From: Exiguobacterium chiriqhucha RW-2
GTDB lineage: Bacteria; Bacillota; Bacilli; Exiguobacteriales; Exiguobacteriaceae
Assembly (NCBI RefSeq): GCF_000416965.1
Contig: NZ_ATCL01000014.1
Coordinates: forward strand, 186,001 to 250,000
DNA: 64,000 bases
Reading direction: 5' to 3'
Below the pieces are notes generated by a model. The model had not been told where the DNA came from and searched no databases. It saw only the letters and a list, made by a program, of their open reading frames with translations. The position numbers were made by a program, and so were the translations under genes. Positions 35,200-43,975 of the stretch are shown here, piece after piece. Position 1 is the stretch's first letter. Each line of letters starts with the position of its first letter.

Positions 35200-35279
35200 T
35201 TTCAAAATAGGTCCGTCGCCAAACGAAATCGGATTTGGTATGGTTAGATTAGTGCAAACTATGGAGAGAAGGTAGATGG

Positions 35280-35642
35280 ATGTCACGGATGTTGATCGCA
35301 GACGACCAAGATGGGATTCGGTTGATGTTGGCGCAAGTGTTCCAAAACCTCGGCATCGAGGTCGACACGGCGAACGACGGACAGAACGCTTGGGAAAAGC
35401 TCGAACAGAACGGATACGATTTAGTATTGCTCGATATGAACATGCCGCGCATGTTCGGCCATGAAGTACTACGAAACATGCGCCAACGAGACATCGACAC
35501 CCCGGTCATGATTATGACCGCGTTCGGTGAAAAATCGACGCTCGAAGAAGTGCAACGACTTGGCATTACCGCGCAATTTGAAAAGCCGTTCGATATTTAT
35601 CGGATGATTGAAAAAGTGAAGGAAGTCCTCAAAATCACGTAA
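35280..35642 (+). CDS. spo0F: Spo0F-like response regulator receiver
   Basis: A 120-residue stand-alone receiver with the phosphoacceptor in VLLDMNMP, the acidic pair DD at residues 8-9 (IADDQDGIR), the switch Thr in MTAFGE and Lys in FEKPFD. It lies directly upstream of fbaA exactly as spo0F does in B. subtilis. The window otherwise has no sporulation gene, and spoIIR is missing between prmC and ywlC, so in this organism it may serve a non-sporulation phosphorelay. A different role, such as CheY-like, is possible but synteny favours Spo0F. Confidence 0.88.
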   Translation: MSRMLIADDQDGIRLMLAQVFQNLGIEVDTANDGQNAWEKLEQNGYDLVLLDMNMPRMFGHEVLRNMRQRDIDTPVMIMTAFGEKSTLEEVQRLGITAQFEKPFDIYRMIEKVKEVLKIT

Positions 35643-35662
35643 TTCGTCACGAAGATGACATA

Positions 35663-35676
35663 TGTAAACGCTTGCG
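35663..35676 (+). promoter_or_regulatory. cre candidate upstream of fbaA
   Basis: TGTAAACGCTTGCG fits the CcpA consensus except for the last base. It lies about 55 bases upstream of the fbaA promoter -10. Confidence 0.6.
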
Positions 35677-35723
35677 CAGAGCCATTTCTATGCCCGAATA
35701 GCATAGGCACAAGTTTCGACGTG

Positions 35724-35732
35724 TGTTATAAT
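35724..35732 (+). promoter_or_regulatory. extended -10 promoter of fbaA
   Basis: TGTTATAAT, a TGN-extended perfect -10 box, 68 bases before the fbaA start codon. Confidence 0.7.
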
Positions 35733-35799
35733 GGGAACGAATTGCACGGGGGCATTTTTCCCAAAGTGCACAATAGCGAACAGACAGGAGGATGTCATT

Positions 35800-36654
35800 A
35801 TGCCATTAGTATCAATGACAGAAATGCTTAACAAAGCATTCGAAGGCAAGTATGCAGTAGGCCAATTCAACATCAACAACCTCGAGTGGACGCAAGCGAT
35901 TCTTCGCGCTGCGGAAGACGAGAAATCACCAGTTATCCTCGGTGTATCAGAAGGTGCAGCGAAGTACATGGGTGGCTTCACAACAGTTGTTAAAATGACT
36001 GAAGGTCTCATGCACGACTACAACATCACTGTTCCAGTTGCAATCCACCTCGACCACGGTTCATCTTTCGACAAGTGTAAAGCAGCAATTGACGCTGGTT
36101 TCACGTCTGTTATGATCGACGGTTCACACCATCCGATCGAAGAGAACATCGAAATGACGAAACAAGTCGTTGAATACGCACACGCTAAAGGTGCTTCAGT
36201 TGAAGCGGAAGTCGGCACAGTCGGCGGCGAAGAAGATGGCGTTGTTGGCGGCGTACAATACGCTGACCTCGACGAGTGCGTACGCGTCGTGAAAGAAGCG
36301 AAAGTTGACGCTCTTGCGGCAGCACTCGGTTCTGTACACGGAGAATACCAAGGCGAGCCTAAACTCGGCTTCAAAGAGATGGAAGAAATCGCAGAAGCGA
36401 CTAAAACTCCACTCGTTCTTCACGGCGGTTCAGGTATTCCTGAGCACCAAATCAAAAAAGCAATCGAGCTCGGTCACAGCAAAATCAACGTTAACACAGA
36501 GTGCCAACAAGAATGGACTCGTGCCGTACGTGAGAAGCTCAACACGGACTCGAAAGTATATGACCCACGTAAAGTCATCGGCCCTGGTGTCGAAGCGATC
36601 TACAACGTCGTTACTGGCAAAATGCGTGAGTTCGGTTCAAGCAACCAAGCATAA
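35800..36654 (+). CDS. fbaA: Class II fructose-bisphosphate aldolase
   Basis: The ATG at 35800 follows ACAGGAGG and gives 284 residues. The zinc enzyme of glycolysis and gluconeogenesis: [17 protein letters not shown] and LHGGSGIP carry the zinc-ligand histidines, and NVNTECQ the phosphate-binding region. Codon usage looks optimised for high expression (many AAC, GAA and CGT codons), unlike its accessory neighbours. A cre site precedes the promoter. Confidence 0.98.
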   Translation: MPLVSMTEMLNKAFEGKYAVGQFNINNLEWTQAILRAAEDEKSPVILGVSEGAAKYMGGFTTVVKMTEGLMHDYNITVPVAIHLDHGSSFDKCKAAIDAGFTSVMIDGSHHPIEENIEMTKQVVEYAHAKGASVEAEVGTVGGEEDGVVGGVQYADLDECVRVVKEAKVDALAAALGSVHGEYQGEPKLGFKEMEEIAEATKTPLVLHGGSGIPEHQIKKAIELGHSKINVNTECQQEWTRAVREKLNTDSKVYDPRKVIGPGVEAIYNVVTGKMREFGSSNQA

Positions 36655-36669
36655 TCCTGTCACATCAGT

Positions 36670-36699
36670 CGGTTCTCCCTGTGAGAACCGGCTTTTTTT
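36670..36699 (+). terminator. intrinsic terminator of fbaA
   Basis: CGGTTCTC/GAGAACCG stem, CCTGT loop, seven Ts. Confidence 0.88.
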
Positions 36700-36751
36700 G
36701 TTGAAACGTAAGCGGTTAGGGTACCGTATATAGATGAAAAGGGGGAGTTTT

Positions 36752-37582
36752 ATGAGTTATCAAGAACGTCAGACCGAATTGTTTTGGCGCGTGTTTTACG
36801 TCGTCGGTGCCATCGTTTTAATCGGGATGACGGTGGCCTTTGCCGCATTGCCGCTCATCCTCATCTTTACCAATCCGAAACCATGGTTGATTCCGCTCTT
36901 GTCACTTACCGTCCTCGGCGGTTACGGTGTGTATCGGTTCGTGAAACTATTTCGTCCGTTGTTCTGGAAAGAGCGGCACCACTCGCACTATACAGTGACC
37001 GCGACACGCGTCGAAGGCGTGACGTATCGGCACGAACCCGGTGAATCGGTCGAGCAGTCGTTCCCGCTCGATACGATTAAGCAAGTCGTCTTCTTCCCGG
37101 CCATCGTCCGAAAGACAGAAGCGGCAATGCCGCATCCCATCAGACGACGGACAATCGAGTTGTGCCCGATGCTCGCCATCATGACAGAGGAGGAGTCGAT
37201 GGAAATCTTGTTCGATCCACGCGATCTCGTCGCGTTCGAACAGTGGATTCAGTATTTCGATGAAAGTGATGTGCCACTCTACTACACCCCGAAACGGCTC
37301 TATTGGATTGGGGCGAACATCTCGACACGGCGCGAGCGTTTCGACATGCTCCGTCGACCGGAAGAAATTATCCCATTCACGTATACAGGCGACCTCGTGA
37401 TTGACGAAGAGACTGCAGTCGGACTTTGGATCGAGACGTATGGGTCGGAACGTTCGAAGGAAGGGCTGTATCAAGCGTATGAGGCAAAACAAAAAAACGT
37501 GAAACGATGGACTGCGGTTGGGACGCTTGTCGGCGTTGGTTTACTCATCGGTTCAATGTTCGCCATCGCCGCCTTGACGTAA
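36752..37582 (+). CDS. Two-span membrane protein of unknown function
   Basis: The ATG at 36752 sits 5 bases after AAAAGGGGGAG, so the upstream ATG at 36734, which lies ahead of that site, is not used. It gives 276 residues: TM helices at about 15-40 and 45-65, a cytoplasmic or extracytoplasmic beta-rich domain of about 170 residues (HHSHYTVTATRVEGVTYRHEP onward, possibly PH-like), and a C-terminal TM helix. No family recognised. It interrupts the fbaA-tal order seen in B. subtilis. Confidence 0.6.
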   Translation: MSYQERQTELFWRVFYVVGAIVLIGMTVAFAALPLILIFTNPKPWLIPLLSLTVLGGYGVYRFVKLFRPLFWKERHHSHYTVTATRVEGVTYRHEPGESVEQSFPLDTIKQVVFFPAIVRKTEAAMPHPIRRRTIELCPMLAIMTEEESMEILFDPRDLVAFEQWIQYFDESDVPLYYTPKRLYWIGANISTRRERFDMLRRPEEIIPFTYTGDLVIDEETAVGLWIETYGSERSKEGLYQAYEAKQKNVKRWTAVGTLVGVGLLIGSMFAIAALT

Positions 37583-37623
37583 AGGGTGTAGCAATTCCAT
37601 GACAATTTCCTCATAATAAGAAG

Positions 37624-37637
37624 TGTAAGCGATCACA
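37624..37637 (+). promoter_or_regulatory. cre site of tal
   Basis: TGTAAGCGATCACA agrees with the CcpA consensus at all defined positions. It lies 25 bases upstream of the tal start codon, a position expected for a roadblock type repression. Confidence 0.7.
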
Positions 37638-37661
37638 ACACCATTCGAGGAGGAATTTTAC

Positions 37662-38312
37662 ATGCGTTTTTTCATTGACACGGCAAACGTGGAAGACATT
37701 AAGAAAGCTCATCAGATGGGCGTCATCGGGGGCGTGACGACGAATCCATCGCTCGTCGCCAAAGAAGGCGTCGATTTCCATACACGGCTACGCGAAATCT
37801 GTGAGATCGTCGGGGATCTCTCAGTCAGCGCGGAAGTTATTGCGCTCGACGCAGCGGGTATGGTGGAAGAAGGAAAGGAACTTGCGGCCATCGCGCCGAA
37901 TATTACTGTCAAGGTACCGATGACGCCAGCAGGGATGGAAGCGGTCAATACGTTTTCACAGCTCGGCATCAAGACGAACGTGACGCTCATCTTTAACGCC
38001 AACCAAGCGCTACTCGCGGCTCGGGCCGGCGCGTCATACGTCTCGCCATTCATCGGTCGGTTGGATGATATCGGTCAAGATGGTCTCGACCTCGTTGAGA
38101 CGATTGCCAATATCTTTGCCATCCATGGCATCGATACAGAAATCATCGCAGCTTCCGTTCGCCATCCGGTCCACGCGACGAAGGCGGCTCTCCTTGGAGC
38201 CGACATCGCCACGGTACCATACAAAGTCATCGAACAGATGATGAAACATCCGCTCACTGACAAAGGGATCGAGCAATTCTTAGCGGATTGGAACAACGCT
38301 CAATCCAAATAA
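37662..38312 (+). CDS. tal: Transaldolase, short (TalC/fructose-6-phosphate aldolase) type
   Basis: A 216-residue TIM-barrel enzyme of the short transaldolase family. The active-site Lys is in [11 protein letters not shown], the [12 protein letters not shown] start and [11 protein letters not shown] segment are characteristic. It interconverts pentose and hexose phosphates in the non-oxidative pentose phosphate pathway. RBS GAGGAGG. Located before the murA-like gene as ywjH is in B. subtilis; a cre site precedes it. Confidence 0.94.
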   Translation: MRFFIDTANVEDIKKAHQMGVIGGVTTNPSLVAKEGVDFHTRLREICEIVGDLSVSAEVIALDAAGMVEEGKELAAIAPNITVKVPMTPAGMEAVNTFSQLGIKTNVTLIFNANQALLAARAGASYVSPFIGRLDDIGQDGLDLVETIANIFAIHGIDTEIIAASVRHPVHATKAALLGADIATVPYKVIEQMMKHPLTDKGIEQFLADWNNAQSK

Positions 38313-38338
38313 GTTTGTCGCAGAAAGGTTTGATCTTC

Positions 38339-39592
38339 GTGGAAATTCTCCATATCGTAGGACAGCAAAAACTTGAAGGAACAGTTGACATCAGCGGTGC
38401 CAAACAGAGCGCCTTGCCTTGTCTCGTCGCAGCACTGTTGACGGAAGAACCGGTGACGATTGAAAACGTCCCCGTCATCGAGGACGTCGAAGTGATGCTC
38501 AGTCTATTACAAGAACTCGGCGTCGCGATTGAACGTGACGGGGAGCGGATGACGCTTCATGCGAAAGATGCCGTCGCCATGCCGCTACTCGGCTCAGAAA
38601 CGCGTAAAGTCCGAGCCGCTGTCTATTTGCTCGGGGTGTTCGCGGCTCGTTTTGGGAAAGGGGCCGTCGGGCTTCCCGGTGGATATGCGATTGGTCCACG
38701 ACCGATCGATTTACATTTGAAGGCGCTCGAACGTCTCGGGATTAAAGTCGAGAACGAGTCGGGCTTGTATCATGTGAACGCCGAAAAGCTGGAAGGAAAT
38801 CGCATCTATCTCGATCTCCGTTCGTTCGGTGCGACGGTGAGCGCCATGCTCGCGGCCGTGCTCGCTGATGGGACGACCGTCATCGAGAACGCAGCCATCG
38901 ACCCGGAAATCGTCGACGTCGCGACGATGCTCACTTCGATGGGGGCCCACGTCATCGGGGCAGGTACCGACGAGATTCGCATCAAAGGGGTCGACAAGCT
39001 CCATGGTTGTACACACACGCTCATTCCGGATCGGTTAGAGGCTGGGACGTTCATGATTTATGGCGCGGTCGCAGGCGAAGTGACGGTTCGGAACGTCATT
39101 CCGACGCACTTAGAAGGCGTCATTCAAAAACTATTGGATTACGGGGCCGACGTCGAAGTCGGGGAAGAGACAATCACGGTGCGGGCGAACGCCTTTAAAC
39201 CAATCGATATCCGTGTCTTCCACTATTCGGGGTATCCAACCGATTTGCAGCCGATCATGTCGGCCGCACTGTTGAAAGCAAACGGGACGAGTATCGTCAC
39301 CGATAAGCTGTATGCCCAACGATTCCGCCATATCGCGGAAATGCGGCGCATGAACGCGCAAATCACGCTCGAGGACGCTTCGGCCGTCATTCGCGGTGGG
39401 ACAACGCTCGCCAATGCGGAAATGGAATGTGCAGACGCACGGAGTGGGGCAGCCCTCACCTTAGCTGGGCTTCAAGCGAACGGCGAATCCACGGTGATCC
39501 ATGCGGAAAAACTGAACGATTCATATGTCGACTTCGTCGGCAAATTAAAACAACTCGGCGCGCTCGTCTGGGTCGATGAGGTGTCCGAGTAA
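38339..39592 (+). CDS. MurA-like protein with active-site losses (murAB position)
   Basis: A GTG at 38339 behind AGAAAGG gives 417 residues with the two-domain EPSP-synthase fold. It is the positional counterpart of B. subtilis murAB, but by alignment to E. coli MurA three residues needed for catalysis are altered: Asn23 is Gln ([10 protein letters not shown]), the Cys115 loop reads GGYAIGPRP with Tyr for Cys, and the DRGY segment carrying Arg397 reads NDSY. Lys22, Arg91, Arg120, Asp305 and Arg371 remain. It is thus unlikely to be a normal UDP-GlcNAc enolpyruvyl transferase; a true MurA should be elsewhere. It sits between tal and glpX. Confidence 0.85.
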   Translation: MEILHIVGQQKLEGTVDISGAKQSALPCLVAALLTEEPVTIENVPVIEDVEVMLSLLQELGVAIERDGERMTLHAKDAVAMPLLGSETRKVRAAVYLLGVFAARFGKGAVGLPGGYAIGPRPIDLHLKALERLGIKVENESGLYHVNAEKLEGNRIYLDLRSFGATVSAMLAAVLADGTTVIENAAIDPEIVDVATMLTSMGAHVIGAGTDEIRIKGVDKLHGCTHTLIPDRLEAGTFMIYGAVAGEVTVRNVIPTHLEGVIQKLLDYGADVEVGEETITVRANAFKPIDIRVFHYSGYPTDLQPIMSAALLKANGTSIVTDKLYAQRFRHIAEMRRMNAQITLEDASAVIRGGTTLANAEMECADARSGAALTLAGLQANGESTVIHAEKLNDSYVDFVGKLKQLGALVWVDEVSE

Positions 39593-39609
39593 AAAAGGGG
39601 AGAATTCGG

Positions 39610-40578
39610 GTGGAACGTAGTTTATCAATGGAATTGGTCCGAGTCACAGAAGCGGCAGCGCTATCTTCGGCTCGTTGGATGGGTAAAGGCTTGAAAGAAG
39701 AGGCAGATGACGCGGCAACGACCGCGATGCGTGAAGTGTTCGATACGATTCCGATGAAAGGAGTCGTCGTCATCGGCGAAGGTGAGATGGACGAGGCACC
39801 GATGCTTTATATCGGTGAGAAAGTTGGGAACGGCTATGGCTCACGCCTCGACGTCGCTGTCGATCCGCTCGAAGGGACGAGCATCGTCGCAACGGGGACG
39901 TGGGGAGCGCTTGCTGTTCTCGCTGTCGCTGACGCCGGTGACCTTCTTCACGCGCCGGACATGTATATGGACAAGATTGCCGTCGGTCCTGAAGCGGCCG
40001 GATTGATCAGTCTCGACAATTCGATTGAAGAGAATATCGCCATCGTCGCCAAAGCGAAGAACAAGAACGTCGAAGACGTCGTCGTCACGATTTTGCATCG
40101 TGACCGTCATGAAGAGATGATTCAACGCGTCCGTGCGACGGGTGCCCGCATCAAGTTGATTCCTGATGGAGACGTGGCCGCGGCCATCAACACAGCGTTC
40201 CCCAAAACGGGTGTCGATTTGTTGCTCGGCTCTGGCGGTGCGCCGGAAGGCGTCATCGCGGCCGTCGCCATGAAGTGTCTCGGCGGTGACTTCCAAGGTC
40301 GCCTGCTTCCTGAAGACGAAGCCCAAGAGAAGCGTTGCCAAGACATGGGCATCGCCGATACGGGCCGCATCCTCTTGTTGGATGATCTCGTCAAAGGCGA
40401 GGACTGCATCTTCGCAGCGACGGGCGTGACGGACGGGGAGCTCCTCCGCGGTGTCCAGTTCACCGGACAGGGCGGTCAGACGCACTCGGTCGTCATGCGT
40501 GCCAAGTCAGGGACGGTCCGCTTCGTCGAAGGCATCCACTCATTGAAGAAAAAACCGAAAATGGTCATGAAACCTTAA
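39610..40578 (+). CDS. glpX: Class II fructose-1,6-bisphosphatase
   Basis: A GTG start behind GGGGAG gives 322 residues. The metal-binding signatures [15 protein letters not shown] and DPLEGTSIV are those of GlpX-type bisphosphatases, which drive gluconeogenesis. It lies in the murAB-glpX-rho order of B. subtilis. The carboxy end is basic ([10 protein letters not shown]). A terminator follows. Confidence 0.95.
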   Translation: MERSLSMELVRVTEAAALSSARWMGKGLKEEADDAATTAMREVFDTIPMKGVVVIGEGEMDEAPMLYIGEKVGNGYGSRLDVAVDPLEGTSIVATGTWGALAVLAVADAGDLLHAPDMYMDKIAVGPEAAGLISLDNSIEENIAIVAKAKNKNVEDVVVTILHRDRHEEMIQRVRATGARIKLIPDGDVAAAINTAFPKTGVDLLLGSGGAPEGVIAAVAMKCLGGDFQGRLLPEDEAQEKRCQDMGIADTGRILLLDDLVKGEDCIFAATGVTDGELLRGVQFTGQGGQTHSVVMRAKSGTVRFVEGIHSLKKKPKMVMKP

Positions 40579-40586
40579 TTCTCTCG

Positions 40587-40616
40587 AGCTGTGGACATCG
40601 CGTCCACAGCTTTTTT
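40587..40616 (+). terminator. intrinsic terminator of glpX
   Basis: AGCTGTGGAC/GTCCACAGCT stem, ATCGC loop, T tail. Confidence 0.9.
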
Positions 40617-40679
40617 GATGTGTTCCTACATATTTAATATATGGCTAGAACGGGAATGGAAAGTCAGGAGGTGTGTGTG

Positions 40680-41606
40680 ATGATTGAAGTGGAATCGCTC
40701 GTCAAAACGTTCGGGGACGTTCCTGCCGTCGATGGGATTTCGTTTTCGGTGCAAGAAGGGGAGATTTTCGCCTTCCTTGGACCGAACGGGGCCGGCAAAT
40801 CGACGACGGTGCAAATGTTGACGACGCTCGTCCGTCCGACTGAGGGCAAGGCGCGGGTGAACGGGTTCGATGTCGTCAAACAAGAGAAAGACGTCCGGCT
40901 GTCGATTGGCGTCGCCCTGCAAGAGACCGGCATCGATAAAGTGTTGACCGGTCGAGAACTGCTCGTCCTGCAAGGTCGGTTATTCAAGATGACAAAACAA
41001 GAGGCGGAGACGCGCGCCGAGGAACTGCTCCGTGTCGTCTCGCTCACGGAAGCGGCTGACCGGAGAAGCGGTACGTATTCGGGCGGGATGCGGCGTCGGC
41101 TCGATTTGGCGCTCACGCTCGTCCATCGACCGACCGTCTTGTTTTTAGATGAACCGACGACCGGACTCGACCCGGCGAGCCGCATCGAGATTTGGAACGA
41201 AGTGAGACGGCTCAACGAGGAGTTCGGCACGACGATTTTTTTGACGACCCAGTACTTAGAAGAAGCGGATGAACTGGCCGACCGGATTGCCATCATCAAT
41301 CATGGGAAAATCGTCAGTGAAGGGACGGCCGAGGCGTTGAAACGGCTCGTTGGCGGCGAGACGATTGCGATGACGTTCCACAGTAATCAAGAAGCGGCCG
41401 CAGCCGCTGCGCTGTTCGGTCATGCGGCGACCGGGCAAGACGTGGCGTTCGAGCTCGTCGACCATACGTTGATGGAAGTCGTGCGCCAGCTCGATGAACG
41501 GTCGCTCCAGCCGGAACGCCTGACCGTGAAACAGCCGTCGCTCGATGACGTCTTTTTGAAAGTGACCGGCGAATCATACGAAGGAGGTGTGCCTGATGTG
41601 GACTGA
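40680..41606 (+). CDS. ABC transporter ATP-binding protein (DrrA/ABC-2 type)
   Basis: The ATG at 40680 follows AGGAGG and gives 308 residues. Walker A GPNGAGKST, signature YSGGMRRRLDL and Walker B LFLDEPTTGLDP are intact, and the C-terminal extension (about 220-308) matches DrrA-type exporters. It pairs with the membrane subunit that overlaps its last 11 bases. Substrate could be a drug, lipid or antimicrobial; nothing indicates which. Confidence 0.93.
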   Translation: MIEVESLVKTFGDVPAVDGISFSVQEGEIFAFLGPNGAGKSTTVQMLTTLVRPTEGKARVNGFDVVKQEKDVRLSIGVALQETGIDKVLTGRELLVLQGRLFKMTKQEAETRAEELLRVVSLTEAADRRSGTYSGGMRRRLDLALTLVHRPTVLFLDEPTTGLDPASRIEIWNEVRRLNEEFGTTIFLTTQYLEEADELADRIAIINHGKIVSEGTAEALKRLVGGETIAMTFHSNQEAAAAAALFGHAATGQDVAFELVDHTLMEVVRQLDERSLQPERLTVKQPSLDDVFLKVTGESYEGGVPDVD

Positions 41607-42366
41607 GACATGGCTCTTCACGAAGCGGAGCCTCGTCACGACGATTCGAAATCCGTTTTCGTTCATCCCGAACTTGATTATTTCGGTTTTCTTTTTACTC
41701 GTTTACACCAGCGGATTGTCGAGCGTCGCCTCGCTTCCTCAGTTTGAGGGAAGCGCATATTTGAACTTCATCTTGCCCGTCTCAATCGTGTCCGGTGCGG
41801 TCGGGGGCGCCGGGGGGACCGGTCAAGCGCTCGTCCGGGATATCGAGAGCGGGTATTTCGCTCGATTGCTCCTGACGCCGGCGACGCGAACGGCGATCGT
41901 GCTCGGCCCGATGATTGCCGGGATGCTGCAACTGCTCGTCCAGACGCTCCTCATCTTTGGCGTGGCGTTCTTGCTCGGCTTGTCAATCCCGGTCGGTCTG
42001 CCTGGCTTCTTGTTCACAGTGTTGCTCGCCATCGGGTTCGGGCTCGGTTTTGCCGGCTACTCGGTCGGTGTCGCGTTGAAGACACGTAACGCGCAAGCGG
42101 CTCAAGCCGGGACACTATTGTTCTTCCCGCTCATCTTCTTGTCGACGACGTTCGTCCCGAAAGAGTTGATTGAGGCGGAGTGGCTCAAAGTGGCGGCGAC
42201 GTTCAATCCGACGACGTATATTTTTGAAGGGATGCGTGCCGTCTTGACGCAACCAACGATTGACTGGGGTGCGTTATCGGCCGGACTTGCCGTCGCCGGG
42301 GCGATGAGCGTCATCATGGTCGTGTTCGCGGCGACGAACGCGCGTGGTGCTTTGAAACAAAAATGA
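41596..42366 (+). CDS. ABC-2 type transporter permease
   Basis: A 256-residue six-TM permease. The family segment RDIESGYFARLLLTPATRTAIVLG and the later FGLGFAGYSVGVALKTRNAQ are typical of DrrB-like ABC-2 proteins. The start overlaps the ATPase gene, behind AAGGAGG. Translationally coupled two-gene exporter; a hairpin follows. Confidence 0.92.
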   Translation: MWTETWLFTKRSLVTTIRNPFSFIPNLIISVFFLLVYTSGLSSVASLPQFEGSAYLNFILPVSIVSGAVGGAGGTGQALVRDIESGYFARLLLTPATRTAIVLGPMIAGMLQLLVQTLLIFGVAFLLGLSIPVGLPGFLFTVLLAIGFGLGFAGYSVGVALKTRNAQAAQAGTLLFFPLIFLSTTFVPKELIEAEWLKVAATFNPTTYIFEGMRAVLTQPTIDWGALSAGLAVAGAMSVIMVVFAATNARGALKQK

Positions 42367-42390
42367 CGAGCGGAATCATACCCGCTCGTC
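42365..42390 (-). terminator. hairpin between ABC permease and COX-like gene
   Basis: GACGAGCGG/CCGCTCGTC stem; the T tract is on the minus strand (ATTTTTG), so it mainly serves the minus-strand gene whose end it overlaps. Confidence 0.7.
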
Positions 42391-42774
42391 CTGGTCGATC
42401 ATAAATGTGACAATCAAAAAGAGAACAAAACTGATTAACGAGACCGTGCCCCCGATGATGAAATAGACGAGAGTGACGGTCTCATTCCATTGGAACGGGT
42501 TCATCGTGTAGAACCACATCCCGCTCGTCAATCCGATTGATCCGATGACGGCTGTCCATCCGTGCATCGTGACGAGTAATTGGTTCCGGACCGCATATAA
42601 ACGATAGAAGACGCCCCAGGCGAAGATCGATAACCAACCGGCAAGCAGAATATGGGCGTGAATTGGGCGAAAGGCATAACTGCCGGCACCCGACATATGC
42701 GACCCGAGCGCCGTCCCGATGACACCGAACAGCGCGGCGAGGCGAATCAAACGAAGACTCCAAATCTTTTCCAT
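42376..42774 (-). CDS. Four-TM protein resembling a haem-copper oxidase fragment
   Basis: The ATG at 42774 gives 132 residues, four TM helices, with the pair RPIHAHILLAGWLSIFAWG and MHGWTAVIGSIG, which recall the conserved histidine-bearing helices of cytochrome oxidase/nitric oxide reductase subunit I. Small proteins of this kind are often labelled cytochrome-c oxidase subunit-like in Bacilli. The protein is too short to be an oxidase itself. AAGGGG lies 12 bases before the start, a long spacing. Longer N-terminal extensions are rejected because they cross the NlpC/P60 terminator. Confidence 0.55.
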   Translation of the reverse strand: MEKIWSLRLIRLAALFGVIGTALGSHMSGAGSYAFRPIHAHILLAGWLSIFAWGVFYRLYAVRNQLLVTMHGWTAVIGSIGLTSGMWFYTMNPFQWNETVTLVYFIIGGTVSLISFVLFLIVTFMIDQDERV

Positions 42775-42847
42775 GGCATAGCACAACCCCTTCAACGTGA
42801 TGACTTTATCGTATCGAAGCCAGATGAACGGAAGATGAACGAACACA

Positions 42848-42884
42848 CAAAAAAACGACCCGGTTCCGATGAACCGGGTCGTTT
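42848..42884 (-). terminator. terminator of the NlpC/P60 gene
   Basis: Stem AAACGACCCGGTTC/GAACCGGGTCGTTT, loop CGAT; on the minus strand Ts follow (TTTTTTTGTG). Confidence 0.88.
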
Positions 42885-42895
42885 GATCGTTTGAA

Positions 42896-43597
42896 TTAAA
42901 GGTATGATCCTGCACCGACATAACGTGGTGCCCAGTAACCTGATGTGAAGCTTGCGTACTTAACGCCGCCTGTTTCAGAGTTGATCATTTGTGTTTTGCT
43001 GAGTGCCATTCCAACGTGTTGGATCGTGCTTCCGTTGTGTGAGAAGAACACGAGGTCGCCGGCTTGAATCGCTGACTTCGAAACTTTTTTCGAGTTCGCG
43101 TATTGCGAGCGTGAATCACGTGGGATCGATTTGTTGATGGCTTTCTTGTAAACGTGACCTGTGTAGCCTGAGCAGTCAAAACCAGAAGTTGTTGTTCCGC
43201 CGTAACGGTAAGGTGTACCAAGGTACTTCTTCGACTCAGCGACAAGTTTTGTACGAGCGCTTGATGCAGAAGCAGTTGTTACTTTCTTCGCAGTCGCTGT
43301 CTTCGTGTTTGCTTTCAAGTACGTGTAAGTAGATGAAGCTGAGATATAACGGTGAGTCCCTTTGTAGTTGATTTTGTAGAACGAACCAACTTTACCAAGG
43401 TATGTATAGCGTTGGCCTTTGTTCATCGTTGTCGTGACTTTCGAGCTGAGCGACGGTGCTGTGCGGATGTTCAAGCCGTTAACTTTCGAGTAAGCGAATT
43501 TTCCGGTAGCGGCTTCTGCTTGTTCACCTGTTGTGAAAGCAAGACCCGAGAAAGCGAGAGTGGCAGCGACAATGATAGATGCGAAACGCTTTAACAT
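42896..43597 (-). CDS. Secreted NlpC/P60 cell-wall endopeptidase with SH3 domain
   Basis: 233 residues. Signal peptide ending AEA-A (about residue 29) ; an SH3b wall-binding domain (about 32-97, NGLNIRTAPSLSSKV then YTYLGKVGSFYKI); a Ser/Thr/Ala-rich linker; and an NlpC/P60 domain with the catalytic Cys in FDCSGYTGH and His in IQHVGMAL, the third position being Asn in MINSETGG. It should cut peptidoglycan stem peptides (D-Glu-meso-DAP type). Codon use is strongly biased, suggesting high expression. Upstream 378 bases are AT-rich and gene-free. Confidence 0.93.
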   Translation of the reverse strand: MLKRFASIIVAATLAFSGLAFTTGEQAEAATGKFAYSKVNGLNIRTAPSLSSKVTTTMNKGQRYTYLGKVGSFYKINYKGTHRYISASSTYTYLKANTKTATAKKVTTASASSARTKLVAESKKYLGTPYRYGGTTTSGFDCSGYTGHVYKKAINKSIPRDSRSQYANSKKVSKSAIQAGDLVFFSHNGSTIQHVGMALSKTQMINSETGGVKYASFTSGYWAPRYVGAGSYL

Positions 43598-43975
43598 AGT
43601 GTATTTCCCTCCGTTTTTTAAAATAAAACCCTAAGTGGCTGTATATGATCGATGTGTGTTAACAAGATTAGAGCACAAGTTGCGGATATTACCCGGTTTC
43701 CTGTGCAAATAAACTATATCATGCGCAAGACCGATGGCATTTTTCAATCACAAGACAAAAACAGTTTTCTTGTAACATATTTGAAACAATATGCGAGAAT
43801 AGAGACTTGTTTGTTACATACATCGCGAAAAGGCTGTTATGTTTTCAACAACAGGGGAATAGACTGACATGAAGCCGTTTTTCAAACAGTGACGGTTTGA
43901 CAGAAGTGTGATTAGATGAATGAGGATTGAACGTTTGTTTTTGAAATATAGAATCATGAAAGACAGGTGACTTGA
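43598..43975. other. 378-base AT-rich intergenic region
   Basis: It lies between the divergent wall hydrolase and rho genes. TTGACA at 43897 and TAGAAT at 43949 resemble promoter parts but are not correctly spaced as a pair; TTGAAC (43927) to TAGAAT (43949) has a 16-base gap. Otherwise nothing is recognisable. A 71-residue plus-strand frame inside lacks a ribosome site and is not called. Confidence 0.4.

Noticed and set aside
43652-43867. 71-residue plus-strand frame in the rho upstream region
   Set aside because: No ribosome site, no family resemblance, region is otherwise AT-rich spacer.
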